Source: an uncultured SAR324 cluster bacterium (lineage in GTDB: Bacteria > SAR324 > NAC60-12). Taken from it: DNA of 64,000 bases. Position 1 is the first letter of the stretch. Every line of letters begins with the position of its first letter. The stretch covers positions 629,040 through 693,039 of the forward strand of contig CAJJCY010000002.1 of assembly GCA_905182865.1 (NCBI GenBank). Reading direction: 5' to 3'. Below, one piece after another: positions 37,319 to 45,319 of the stretch. Position numbers and translations under genes: made by a program. The notes below the pieces were generated by a model. The model searched no databases, was not told where the DNA came from, and saw nothing but the letters and a program-made list of their open reading frames with translations.

Positions 37319-37345
37319 TTCAGAAATATCAGAGAGTAAAAAACC

Positions 37346-37966
37346 ATGAGTGACATCAAACTACGAATCTACTATTTGTTTTTCGGAGGAATAAGCGTAG
37401 CCCTATTCTTGTCTATGCTGTCTGCAGATTTCCAGGATCCGACTGTTTTTAATCAGTTATATCCTTCAGAAGGAGTTCAGAACTGGGCAGGTTTGATCGG
37501 AGCACTAATCGGTGGTTCTTTGCTGGAAATTTTTGGACCGTCGGCTTTGCTCCTTCCGTGGATTTTTGTCCGGGCTGCTTTGCATCAACCACGTCAGATT
37601 TCCGGATTGATATGTACTTATTATGCATTTGTACTTGTGTTTATACTTTCAATAATACATGAACTGGCACTACATTCCGGTCTTATAAAAACAGAAGCAT
37701 TAGAGTTCTACTTACAAAATGGGTATGCAGCAAAATTAGCTCTAATTTGGTTAGAAAAATCGACTAATCTTGCCATAAGTTTAACTTTTATGGCTGCGAT
37801 GTTTATTTTATCTTTAGTCAGAATGTCTCACATAATTTCGCCACTCCCTTTTATTTCTGGAGTATTTTATGGAGTACAAATCCTTCTCTTGATGCTTGCC
37901 AGAAAAATTAGCCCACCTCCACCTGCAGATAATTTTTCAACAACACAACTGCCCAACTTCAAGTAA
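37346..37966 (+). CDS. FtsK-like N-terminal membrane domain without motor
   Basis: 206 residues with four hydrophobic segments. The first part, ISVALFLSMLSADFQDPTVF, then WAGLIGALIGGSLLEIFGPS and ALLLPWIFVRAAL, matches the FtsK/SpoIIIE 4TM domain (SxxxxDP...NxxGxxGAxxAxxLxxxFGxxAxxLP). The protein ends in a proline-rich SPPPPADNF stretch, where full FtsK would enter its linker, and no ATPase or gamma domain follows within the next 190 bases before another gene. So this is a stand-alone membrane module or a truncated FtsK. It begins 28 bases after coaD. Confidence 0.6.
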   Translation: MSDIKLRIYYLFFGGISVALFLSMLSADFQDPTVFNQLYPSEGVQNWAGLIGALIGGSLLEIFGPSALLLPWIFVRAALHQPRQISGLICTYYAFVLVFILSIIHELALHSGLIKTEALEFYLQNGYAAKLALIWLEKSTNLAISLTFMAAMFILSLVRMSHIISPLPFISGVFYGVQILLLMLARKISPPPPADNFSTTQLPNFK

Positions 37967-38012
37967 CTTTAAGTTTAAATGACGTTGCTTCTTGATTTGC
38001 GATTAATTATCT

Positions 38013-38085
38013 GATCAAAAATAATTGTAAATTAATTTATTTTTGATCTTGACACTCCTGACGAGCTTCGCTAGGGTGCAAGATC
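38013..38085. repeat. Nested inverted repeats between the FtsK-like and SelW genes
   Basis: A perfect 12-base inverted repeat (GATCAAAAATAA at 38013-38024, complement at 38037-38048) with a 12-base spacer overlaps a second one, GATCTTG at 38045 with CAAGATC ending 38085, which encloses a GAGCTTCGCTAGGGTG core. The first could act as a terminator; the second has the look of an interspersed palindromic element. Confidence 0.45.
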
Positions 38086-38157
38086 TTCGAACTCGAATAC
38101 AACAGTATATTTACGAGGCAATAATAAATTAAAAACTTTTTAATGATAAACAGAAAT

Positions 38158-38376
38158 ATGAATATAAAAATATACTACTGTGTGGTTTGAAACTACAAGC
38201 CCAGTGCAGTCAGTTTGGCTGCAGAATTAAAAGCATCCTTTGGTGTGGATTCCGAACTTTTTTCGGGTGAGAAGGGTGACTTTGAAGTGGTTGTGGATGG
38301 TAAAACAGTTTTCTCCAAGAAAAAACTGTCAAGGTTCCCTGAGCCCGGAGAAGTAACAGAGACACTCAGGGAATAA
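38158..38376 (+). CDS. SelW-family selenoprotein (CVVU redox motif)
   Basis: 72 residues read from the ATG at 38158 through an in-frame TGA at 38188-38190 to TAA at 38374. The start MNIKIYYCVVU-NYKP is the Rdx/SelW pattern (strand, C-x-x-U/C, NYxP), with TGA at codon 11 where selenocysteine is expected. The rest fits too: SLAAELKASFGVDSELFSG, GDFEVVVDGKTVFSKK and RFPEPGEV match the family's body, and length is normal. A hairpin TGCAG/CTGCA with a nine-base GU-containing loop at 38205-38223 sits 14 bases after the TGA, where a bacterial SECIS belongs. The protein is a thioredoxin-like-fold redox protein of the SelT/SelW/SelH group; its partner is unknown. It requires SelB and tRNA-Sec, not in this window. 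Confidence 0.88.
38205..38223 (+). promoter_or_regulatory. Candidate bacterial SECIS hairpin (SelW gene)
   Basis: Perfect 5-base stem TGCAG/CTGCA with loop TCAGTTTGG, beginning 14 bases after the in-frame TGA; the loop's GU lies about 23 bases after the codon. This spacing and the G-U in the apical loop agree with bacterial SECIS elements recognised by SelB. Confidence 0.65.
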
Positions 38377-38567
38377 ATACTTAATTAACAGCTATGTCAT
38401 TAAAAGACTATTAAACTTTAATGTCTCTTATATCCTCACAAAAAACAGCAGTTTGTACCTGCCAATCAGTAAGATCCAATTTACCAATATCAGATAAGAA
38501 ACGTCAGGGAAAAAAGGTTCGAGGGTTTACCTGAGAAAGGGGGTCTTTATTTTAGAACAGAATAATA

Positions 38568-38786
38568 TTAGAAATCAGCCTTAAGAGCCGCACGAATTTC
38601 ACGTTTCAGATCTTTGTTACGCTGTTTTGCTGCAGCTTCACGCTTGAGACGTTTTGCCAAAGACGGCTTGCAGTGATATTTTCGTTTCTTGATTTCCTTA
38701 AAAAGTCCTTCTCTGATCAAGGTGCGCTTTAGTTGCATCATTGATCTGCCGACGTTGCCGTCGCGAACTTCAACTTTTATTGGCAT
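38568..38786 (-). CDS. rpsU: 30S ribosomal protein S21
   Basis: 72 residues, the standard S21 size. The start PIKVEVRDGNVGRSMMQLKR and the central FKEIKKRKYHCKPSLAKRLK are diagnostic; the C-terminal tail is highly basic (REAAAKQRNKDLKREIRAAL). S21 acts in mRNA-16S interaction on the small subunit. It is transcribed alone, downstream of pspA by 87 bases, and convergent with the SelW gene. Confidence 0.96.
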   Translation of the reverse strand: MPIKVEVRDGNVGRSMMQLKRTLIREGLFKEIKKRKYHCKPSLAKRLKREAAAKQRNKDLKREIRAALKADF

Positions 38787-38872
38787 GAACTACCTTTTAA
38801 TGCATTAAGAAATGAATTGTTATGATTTTAACCCTTAATTATCGACGCATTAATTTTACAAATGCAATATTT

Positions 38873-39583
38873 TTATTCTTTTTTATCAGATTTTTCATCA
38901 GGAGCAGGAAGCGCAGCCCGTTTTTTCAATTCAAGTAATGCTAATTCCATATCAGAAGAGTCATGTTCCAATTCCTCAAATTTACTTTCCAAACTGTCTT
39001 TATCAGATTCCATGCTGATTTCCTGATAAGCTTCAGCTCTAGTCTGCATGTTTTCCACCTTTTCTTCAATTCGTGCAATCGTTTCCATTGTACCGGAAGT
39101 TTCTCCTAGACCTTCCATCGTTTGATAAATATTTTCCTGAGCTTCTGCCTGTTTTTGTTTTACAGATAAGATTCCTTTTTTGCGTTTAATTTCATCTATT
39201 TTATCTTCCAAAGTTTGGTAACTGCTCCGTAGGGCATCCGCATTGTTCCGGTGCATTTCAAGTTGTTTTTCATAATCAGTAGCTCGGATAGTAAATTCTT
39301 TTTTCCGTGTCAGGGCCTCTTTAGCCAAATCATCTTTTTCATTTTGGACTGCAAGGATAGCCTTTTGCTCCCATTTTTCCGCTTTTTTATGTTCTTTTTC
39401 TGTGTCGCGTTCCAACCGTTTCTGTAAAGCTAAAGCTTCAGTCATTTGCTTTTTAGCTTTCTGTTTTTGCACTTCCAAATCAGAAAGCATTTGCTGAAGC
39501 ATTTTTTCTGGATCTTCCGCTTTATCCAGCATGTCATTAGCATTTGCTCGGAACAGATTAAATAGTCTAGAGATGATTCCCAT
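38873..39583 (-). CDS. pspA: Phage-shock protein A / IM30 family
   Basis: 236 residues. The start GIISRLFNLFRANANDMLDK, then AEDPEKMLQQMLSDLE and a long coiled coil (QKRLERDTEKEHKKAEKWEQ) are the PspA/Vipp1 signature. It forms ESCRT-III-like assemblies that protect the inner membrane. It begins 21 bases after the end of rpoN on the same strand. In enterobacteria psp expression needs sigma-54, so proximity to rpoN is suggestive, but no sigma-54 promoter was identified by eye. Confidence 0.93.
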   Translation of the reverse strand: MGIISRLFNLFRANANDMLDKAEDPEKMLQQMLSDLEVQKQKAKKQMTEALALQKRLERDTEKEHKKAEKWEQKAILAVQNEKDDLAKEALTRKKEFTIRATDYEKQLEMHRNNADALRSSYQTLEDKIDEIKRKKGILSVKQKQAEAQENIYQTMEGLGETSGTMETIARIEEKVENMQTRAEAYQEISMESDKDSLESKFEELEHDSSDMELALLELKKRAALPAPDEKSDKKE

Positions 39584-39604
39584 AAATTTTTCTGAATGAA
39601 GATT

Positions 39605-41124
39605 CTAGAAGAGTTGTTTACGTTTGTTTGAAGGAAGGATTTTGAGGGCTTCTCTATATTTTGCTACAGTTCTACGAGCAACTTTAATTCCACTTTTACG
39701 ATCCAGAACATCTGCGATCTGCAAATCTGTATAAGGTGATTTAAGATTTTCTTTTTGCACCATTTGCATGATCATATCTTTTATCCGTTTTGAAGAAACT
39801 GCTTCTCCTATACCTTGATCAATGCCACTTGTGAAGAAATATTTTAATTCAAAGATTCCTTGAGGAGTGTGAACATATTTATTGGTAGTGATTCGGCTGA
39901 CCGTTGACTCGTGTACGTCAATATCTTCAGCAACATTTTTCAGTACAAGCGGTCGCAAAAAGTGGATACCTTTTTCAAAGAATTGCTTTTGAAAGCGGAG
40001 TATGCTTTTAGTCACACGGTAAATAGTCTTTTGTCTCTGCTCTATACTTTTTAGCAGCCATTGGCCCGCTTTAACTTTTTCTAAAATATAATCTTTTGTG
40101 AGGCTACCGTCATCCTCCATAGTATTGCTCAAATCTTTATAATAATATGGATGAACTTTGTATAAACCAGATAGATCTGAAATATTTTCTTTATATTCAC
40201 CATCTTTTTGATAGATATAGACATCAGGAATTATGTAATGATGTGATGGATTGGAAATAAACTCTCTTCCAGGTTTTGGCTCAAATGTTCTACACCTGCT
40301 GAAACAACATGTATCCATTTTAAATTAGGTGAAATTTTTTTAAGATCTTTTGATTCCAGTAGCGGCATGTCATTTTTGACTATGCGGGTACTCAAACTGT
40401 CAATTTCGCCCAAAATATCCAACTGAATTAACAGACACTCCTGTAAATTTCTGGCGCCAACCCCGTTCGGATTGAATTGTTGTATTTTACCCAATACATA
40501 TTCTACGAAGGCACCGACTGCCGATGGAACTTCAAGCTTTTTTGGTTCTTCTTCCGGAATAATCTCTTCTTCATCAAAGCTAGAAAGTTCTTCTTTTTTC
40601 TTTTTTTTCTTTTGTGTTGATTTGCCAGATTGAAATTTTAGGTCTAACAAATCAGGATCAACTTCTGGTAGTTCAGGTAATTCACCACTTTTATGTTGTG
40701 CAATAATTAGTTCGTATAAATCATACTGTGATTCTAACAGTTCTCGGATACTGGTTACCAGAAAACCATCATCATCTATGTTACCAATCAAGTATGCACC
40801 TGTTTTATATTCAAGGGGAGAAAGTTCCAGCATGTCTAACTGCCATACCAGGTGATCTGCTAAAGATTCTCTTTGTGCGGCTGTGGCTTCAATAGAGGGA
40901 TATTCCTCGTCGTCTGAAACTGAATTATATCGACGTTCCTGATAACCTCCGAACTGCTCTACTTGTTCAATATACTGCTGCCAATCAACTTCGTCCTGTT
41001 CTTTATTATTCGGTTCGTTTTCACGGGCAGTTTCGAAGTCGTCTGTATCGGTAACCACTTCAGGACTGTCTGAAGTTTCCGTTGTTTCTTGAGAATCTTC
41101 TGTTTTGTTAGGGAAGGTGTCCAT
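39605..41124 (-). CDS. rpoN: RNA polymerase sigma-54 factor, frameshifted and lacking a clear N-terminus
   Basis: The C-terminal segment carries VHESTVSRITTNKYVHTPQGI (DNA-binding HTH) and the RpoN box ARRTVAKYRE. The N-terminal segment has the acidic region II, then LADHLVWQLDMLELSP and FNPNGVGARNLQECLLIQL. They lie in different frames that join near 40275 (SAGVEHL / EPKPGREFISNPS). Upstream of the ATG at 41124 the same frame continues back with ENPVLEEGID, the end of region I, but a TAA at 41188 and loss of similarity beyond about 41205 leave the glutamine-rich activator-response region missing. A frameshift error is likely for the first break; region I may be lost or badly garbled. Confidence 0.88.
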
Positions 41125-41385
41125 ATCTATTCCTTCCTCAAGAACAGGGTTCTCGATTAGAGTTAAATCGAGGTGCTTCTGGGCGAATTATTTTGAAGCT
41201 TGTAAATGCAGTGGCCCCTAGAGTTAGATTTTTATTCCAATCATTATCTGCATTTTCATCTGCATTATCAGATATGTATCTGTCAATAATAGAGTTATGA
41301 AAATTATTTTCAAAATTGGTTGATTAAGAAATGATCTTAATATGCTTAGTATTAAGTTCACTCCAAGTTGAGGAAAAAGTCAAAC

Positions 41386-42114
41386 CTACATAGAGAAAGA
41401 TTTGCCGAGATAAACTTTTTTGGCCTGATCATTCTCGACTAACTCATCCGGAGTTCCGCCTATTAACAACTCTCCTTCATTCATAATGTAGCCGTAATCA
41501 ATAATTCCAAAAGTCTCTCGGACATTGTGGTCTGTGATTAATACTCCGATATTGCGCTTTGAAAGTTGTCTAATGATTGTTTGAATATCAGCAACTGCAA
41601 TTGGATCCACACCTGCGAAGGGCTCATCCAGCAACATGATCGCCGGTTCAAGCACAAGTGCACGTGCTATTTCTGCACGCCTGCTTTCTCCACCAGAAAG
41701 CGCATATCCTTTTATTTTTCGAACGTGCTGTATTCCAAGTTCGTTTAGCAGAGAGTCTAGACGATCTTTTTTTTCTGAACTACTCAGCGGAAGCATTTCC
41801 AACACTGCAATTAAGTTCTCCTCTACAGTGAGTTTTCGAAAAATTGAACGTTCTTGAGAAAGGTAACCGAGGCCGGCTTTAGCTCTCTTATGCATGGGGT
41901 ATCCTGTGATATCATGACCGTCCAAAAAGATGGTTCCTTCGTCTGGACGTTGTACACCAACTATCATGTAAAAAGCTGTCGTCTTACCAGCACCATTAGG
42001 ACCAAGAAGGCCAACGACCTGTCCCTGAGTGACTTCAAGAGAGATACCTTTGACCGCATGTCTGCCCTGATATGACTTTGTCAGGTTAGTAGCTTCTAAT
42101 TTTCTTATACTCAA
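41386..42114 (-). CDS. lptB: LPS export ABC transporter ATP-binding protein
   Basis: 242 residues. Walker A GLLGPNGAGKTTAFYMIVGV, Q-loop, signature ALSGGESRRAEIARALVL and Walker B IMLLDEPFAGVDPIAV followed by the switch His in LITDHNVRE. The FYMIVG and DGHDITGYPMHKRAKAGLGY segments identify LptB, which powers LPS transport with LptF/LptG. Start is TTG at 42114 with GGAG about eight bases upstream. It precedes rpoN on the same strand, a widespread arrangement (lptB-rpoN). The partner LptD is encoded at 47.8-50.3 kb. Confidence 0.95.
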   Translation of the reverse strand: MSIRKLEATNLTKSYQGRHAVKGISLEVTQGQVVGLLGPNGAGKTTAFYMIVGVQRPDEGTIFLDGHDITGYPMHKRAKAGLGYLSQERSIFRKLTVEENLIAVLEMLPLSSSEKKDRLDSLLNELGIQHVRKIKGYALSGGESRRAEIARALVLEPAIMLLDEPFAGVDPIAVADIQTIIRQLSKRNIGVLITDHNVRETFGIIDYGYIMNEGELLIGGTPDELVENDQAKKVYLGKSFSM

Positions 42115-42212
42115 ACCAAGTCTCCGGGTAACTCTGAATTGACAATAATAATTTATTTTTGTATAGTCTTCCTAGCTTTAGTAATAATTAATTGTAGCAG
42201 AAAGAGAATTAT

Positions 42213-42569
42213 ATGCCAATCTACGAATACCTCTGTTCGAGTTGTGGATACCAGTTTGAAGAAGTGCAAAAATTCAGTGAACCTTCCTTGGAAGAATGTC
42301 CGGATTGCGGGAAAAACAGTGCACAACGCCAGGTTTCGATGAGTTCATTTCACCTTAAGGGTGGTGGCTGGTACAAAGATGGTTATTCCAGCAACGTGGC
42401 TGAAAAAGAAAACACAGAAAGAACCGGAAAGGAAGACAGTTCCACATCAAGTAAGGAGTCGACAACCGGGGAAAAGCCGCCAGTTGCTGAAAAATTAAAA
42501 ACAACAGAAAAGAAGGAATCAAATTCAAATAAAATTGCTAAAACTTCTAGCAAAGAAAAAGCCGCCTAA
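42213..42569 (+). CDS. FmdB-type zinc-ribbon protein
   Basis: 118 residues. The opening MPIYEYLCSSCGYQFEEVQK and CPDCG supply Cys8, Cys11, Cys29 and Cys32 of a zinc ribbon, the FmdB/putative regulatory protein family pattern, followed by SMSSFHLKGGGWYKDGY. The C-terminal half is a low-complexity Lys/Ser/Thr/Glu tail, longer than in most members. Divergent from lptB with about 98 bases between starts; ccmB follows after 39 bases. Confidence 0.9.
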   Translation: MPIYEYLCSSCGYQFEEVQKFSEPSLEECPDCGKNSAQRQVSMSSFHLKGGGWYKDGYSSNVAEKENTERTGKEDSSTSSKESTTGEKPPVAEKLKTTEKKESNSNKIAKTSSKEKAA

Positions 42570-42608
42570 ATATTTTCTCCACTTCTTCCTTAAAGTCTAA
42601 TCCTAATC

Positions 42609-43286
42609 ATGAAATTGTTTTTCAGACAAACTTTAATTTTGGTCTGGAAAGATGTACTGATTGATTTGAAACGTAAAGACAACTTGCTTTCAATGCTCTT
42701 GTTTGCAATTCTGACTTTGCTGGTCTTTCAATTTGCGATGGGAGAGGAACCAGACAGATTTAAGATGGCACTTCCAGGGGTTATCTGGGTTGTGTTCCTG
42801 ATGAGCGGTGTGCTTGGACTGGAAAAATCTTTTATGCAGGAAATGGAATCTGGCTGCATGGGAGGGTTGTTGTTGGCACCAGTAGAACGAAGTGTTTTAT
42901 TTTTAGGTAAAATGCTGGCAAATACCTTGTTCCTTTTGATTTCGCAGCTTTTGTTTATCCCTCTATGCCTGTTTCTTTTCGAGATTGAGGTAATAAACTG
43001 GTTAGAGTTTTTAATGGTTATTCTTTTTGGGACAATTGGATTCAGTTCATTAGGAACTTTGTTGACTGCAATGACGTCAACTTTACACGGGAAAGGAATG
43101 CTTTTACCGATTCTTATTTTTCCACTAATGGTTCCAAGTCTATTATGTGTTGTCCGCCTTACGGATTTTCTTTTTTTTGGTTCTCATCCTGCGGAAGTCT
43201 GGTCCTGGTGGAAACTGCTTATAGGTTTTGATGTTATTCTCTTCACTATTTCTTTACTGGGATTTGAATTTATTGTTGAGGAATAA
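42609..43286 (+). CDS. ccmB: Heme exporter protein CcmB
   Basis: 225 residues with six predicted membrane segments. The start KDVLIDLKRKDNLLSMLLFA and the block LPGVIWVVFLMSGVLGLEKS (pattern W..F.....L.L.R) are typical of CcmB, the ABC permease of cytochrome c maturation. LLLAPVERSVLFLGKMLANT matches the next conserved stretch. No ccmA, ccmC or ccmE is next to it, so the rest of the system would be elsewhere. Confidence 0.9.
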   Translation: MKLFFRQTLILVWKDVLIDLKRKDNLLSMLLFAILTLLVFQFAMGEEPDRFKMALPGVIWVVFLMSGVLGLEKSFMQEMESGCMGGLLLAPVERSVLFLGKMLANTLFLLISQLLFIPLCLFLFEIEVINWLEFLMVILFGTIGFSSLGTLLTAMTSTLHGKGMLLPILIFPLMVPSLLCVVRLTDFLFFGSHPAEVWSWWKLLIGFDVILFTISLLGFEFIVEE

Positions 43287-43357
43287 CTTTTGCTCAGAAA
43301 ATCTCTTGCAAATTTTCATTGCCAATATAGAATAAGAAGCCTTAATTATTGGTTATT

Positions 43358-43432
43358 TGGGGCGTAGCCAAGTGGTAAGGCATCGGGTTTTGATCCCGTG
43401 ATACGCAGGTTCGATCCCTGCCGCCCCAGCCA
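43358..43432 (+). tRNA. tRNA-Gln (anticodon UUG)
   Basis: 72-base clover plus encoded CCA. Acceptor TGGGGCG pairs with CGCCCCA; D-arm AGCCAAGTGGTAAGGC; anticodon stem CGGG/CCCG around loop TTTTGAT with anticodon TTG; T-arm GCAGGTTCGATCCCTGC. Discriminator base G. No 3' duplicate of the tRNA end was noticed nearby, so no sign of an integrated element. Confidence 0.95.
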
Positions 43433-43508
43433 GTCATTATATTGATAAGCACATCAATTCTTTTCCTATTCAGTCTTCCCTGCACTGGGAATTTCCATTT
43501 CCCTCAAC

Positions 43509-44315
43509 ATGACTGATATATCCCGACTAAAATACATTCAATGGCGTCCTATTGGCGTATGTGACACAGGTGTAGGGAAAGAGCGGAAAGCCAAGATGTT
43601 CACCAGGACAGACCTTGCAAAAGTTACATCCCTGGAAGTAAATCGGGAAAATTGGCGTCAACAACCAGAAGTTCTCCAGCTAATTCAACTCTATGCACAT
43701 GATCTGGCACGAATTTCAAATTTGACAGATAAAATTATTTCTCCAGAAATTGCAGAAATAAAATTGGTAGGAGCAGTTCTCGGTCATGAACAAACTCCTA
43801 ATTTGAACCAAGAATCCGCAGATGGAAGAGTGCAGTTTTTTCAGCTTTATTTTCGAGAAGGAAAAACCAAAAAAGTTTCGTCAAAAAATTTGAAAATCAA
43901 TGATATGATAAGTTTAGTAGTTTTTTTAGGAATGACCTCGATGTTCTTGATTGCCAGTCGGTTTTCATTGTTATCCTTAAACAGCAGCAAAAAATCTGTT
44001 TCAGTTTGCAGCACAAACAGGCAGGAAGAAAAATATTCAAAACATTTAAGAGACTTACGGAAATCATTGGTTTTTGAGCTGAACCGTTTACCAGCATGGT
44101 CAACTTTTAACGTGGCACGTACTTACTGTATTGGAGGAAAAATGAGTGTCAAACAGCAGGAACAGCGGTTGCTTCAGTGTTTGTTGAAGGTACGTAACCG
44201 TACAAAAAATATGCCACCGGCTTCAAGACCAAGTCTTAACAAAATTGAAGCGTGTGCAAGAACTCTCTGTCAAAAGGAACTTCCGCACCTGTCTGCATCA
44301 TGCAAAAGATTATGA
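43509..44315 (+). CDS. Orphan hypothetical protein
   Basis: 268-codon open frame from ATG at 43509. I recognise no family. The first 95 residues look protein-like (ENWRQQPEVLQLIQLYAHDL, KIISPEIAEIKLVGAVLG), but the middle is odd (KTKKVSSKNLKINDM followed by a single hydrophobic stretch SLVVFLGMTSMFLIASRFSL), and another plus frame between 43930 and 44080 looks equally natural (DLDVLDCQSVFIVILKQQQ). A frameshift inside the gene is therefore possible. The C-terminal third is basic and Cys-containing. It sits 77 bases after tRNA-Gln. Confidence 0.4.
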   Translation: MTDISRLKYIQWRPIGVCDTGVGKERKAKMFTRTDLAKVTSLEVNRENWRQQPEVLQLIQLYAHDLARISNLTDKIISPEIAEIKLVGAVLGHEQTPNLNQESADGRVQFFQLYFREGKTKKVSSKNLKINDMISLVVFLGMTSMFLIASRFSLLSLNSSKKSVSVCSTNRQEEKYSKHLRDLRKSLVFELNRLPAWSTFNVARTYCIGGKMSVKQQEQRLLQCLLKVRNRTKNMPPASRPSLNKIEACARTLCQKELPHLSASCKRL

Positions 44316-44451
44316 TATACTCTACTAATATTTATAATTGAGAAATAAATAGTTAAATATCACGCGTATCATCAATGATTTGTAAAAAAACAAATTAAGA
44401 AATGCAAAAAATGTTTTATGAGCATTAACACGGCAAATTTACACTGTAAAC

Positions 44452-44895
44452 ATGATAGACAAAAAACACATAGGCTATGAATTCCTTCCAGTAACTGTAC
44501 CAGTTGAAGAGGGGCGGTTAAAATTTTTGGCAAAAACACTTGGGGAAACCGGGGATATTTACACAAATCCTGATGCAGCAATAGCTGCTGGACTTCCGGG
44601 ATTGCTGGCACCTCCAACATTTGCTTTTATGCTGGAAATAGACGCACTGGATTTGGTGGCATTTATGAGTTTGTTGGGAGAAAGTTTGGAAAAATTGCTG
44701 CACGGAGAAGAAAATTTCAAATACTTTGCACCAATATATTCTGGCGATAAAATCACTGTCTGCAAAAAAATTACTGATATCATTGATAAAAAAGAAGGAA
44801 CTTTACAGTTTGTTATTTCAGAAAATACTTTCACCAATCAGGCAGGTGAAATTGTAGCCGAAACCCGCACCAATTATGTTTTTAATCATAAATGA
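44452..44895 (+). CDS. MaoC N-terminal-type (FAS1-like) hotdog dehydratase
   Basis: 147 residues. IGYEFLPVTVPVEEGRLKFL and AAGLPGLLAPPTFAFMLE match the N-terminal hotdog domain of MaoC-like hydratases (the first domain of FAS1 dehydratase regions); GEENFKYFAPIYSGDKITV is the typical central strand pair. This domain alone usually lacks the catalytic Asp-His and pairs with a second hotdog subunit, which is exactly what the next gene offers. Together they would form an enoyl-CoA hydratase heterodimer. Confidence 0.85.
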   Translation: MIDKKHIGYEFLPVTVPVEEGRLKFLAKTLGETGDIYTNPDAAIAAGLPGLLAPPTFAFMLEIDALDLVAFMSLLGESLEKLLHGEENFKYFAPIYSGDKITVCKKITDIIDKKEGTLQFVISENTFTNQAGEIVAETRTNYVFNHK

Positions 44896-44901
44896 AAAAT
44901 T

Positions 44902-45318
44902 ATGAAAATACCTTCATTCGATTCTCTAAAAGTAGGAGAAGAAATTCCTGCTCTAATTACTCCTCCAGTAACCAGGCATACGCTGGCACTCTATTGTGGT
45001 GCTTCCGGAGACCATAATCCGATTCACGTGGATATTGATTTTGCTAAATCATCTGGACTGGATGACGTAATTGCACACGGAATGCTTTCAACAGGATACC
45101 TTGCCAGGATGATCACCAACTGGGTTCCACAATCTGCTCTGAGGAGTTGGAAAAATCGTTTCACTGCAATGACTCATATCGGTGACATAGTAACCTGCAC
45201 AGGCAAAATTACTGAAAAGTTTGAGGAAGGCGGAGAAAAACTGGTGCGCCTTGAGTTACAGACAAACACCGCACAGGCACAGACCATTATCGCAGAAGCC
45301 GTGGTGGCCCTGGAATAA
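44902..45318 (+). CDS. MaoC-type enoyl-CoA hydratase subunit
   Basis: 138 residues. YCGASGDHNPIHVDIDFAKS holds the catalytic Asp and His of the R-hydratase motif, followed by HGMLSTGYLARMITNWVP, also a family signature. Acts on acyl-CoA, most likely with the preceding hotdog protein as partner. Gap to that gene is six bases and to the downstream CoA-transferase gene one base, so all three form an operon for acyl-CoA turnover. Confidence 0.9.
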   Translation: MKIPSFDSLKVGEEIPALITPPVTRHTLALYCGASGDHNPIHVDIDFAKSSGLDDVIAHGMLSTGYLARMITNWVPQSALRSWKNRFTAMTHIGDIVTCTGKITEKFEEGGEKLVRLELQTNTAQAQTIIAEAVVALE

Positions 45319-45319
45319 T

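Noticed and set aside
43358-44315. Integrated element at tRNA-Gln
   Set aside because: No integrase, no repeated tRNA 3' end and no phage-like genes were found after the tRNA.
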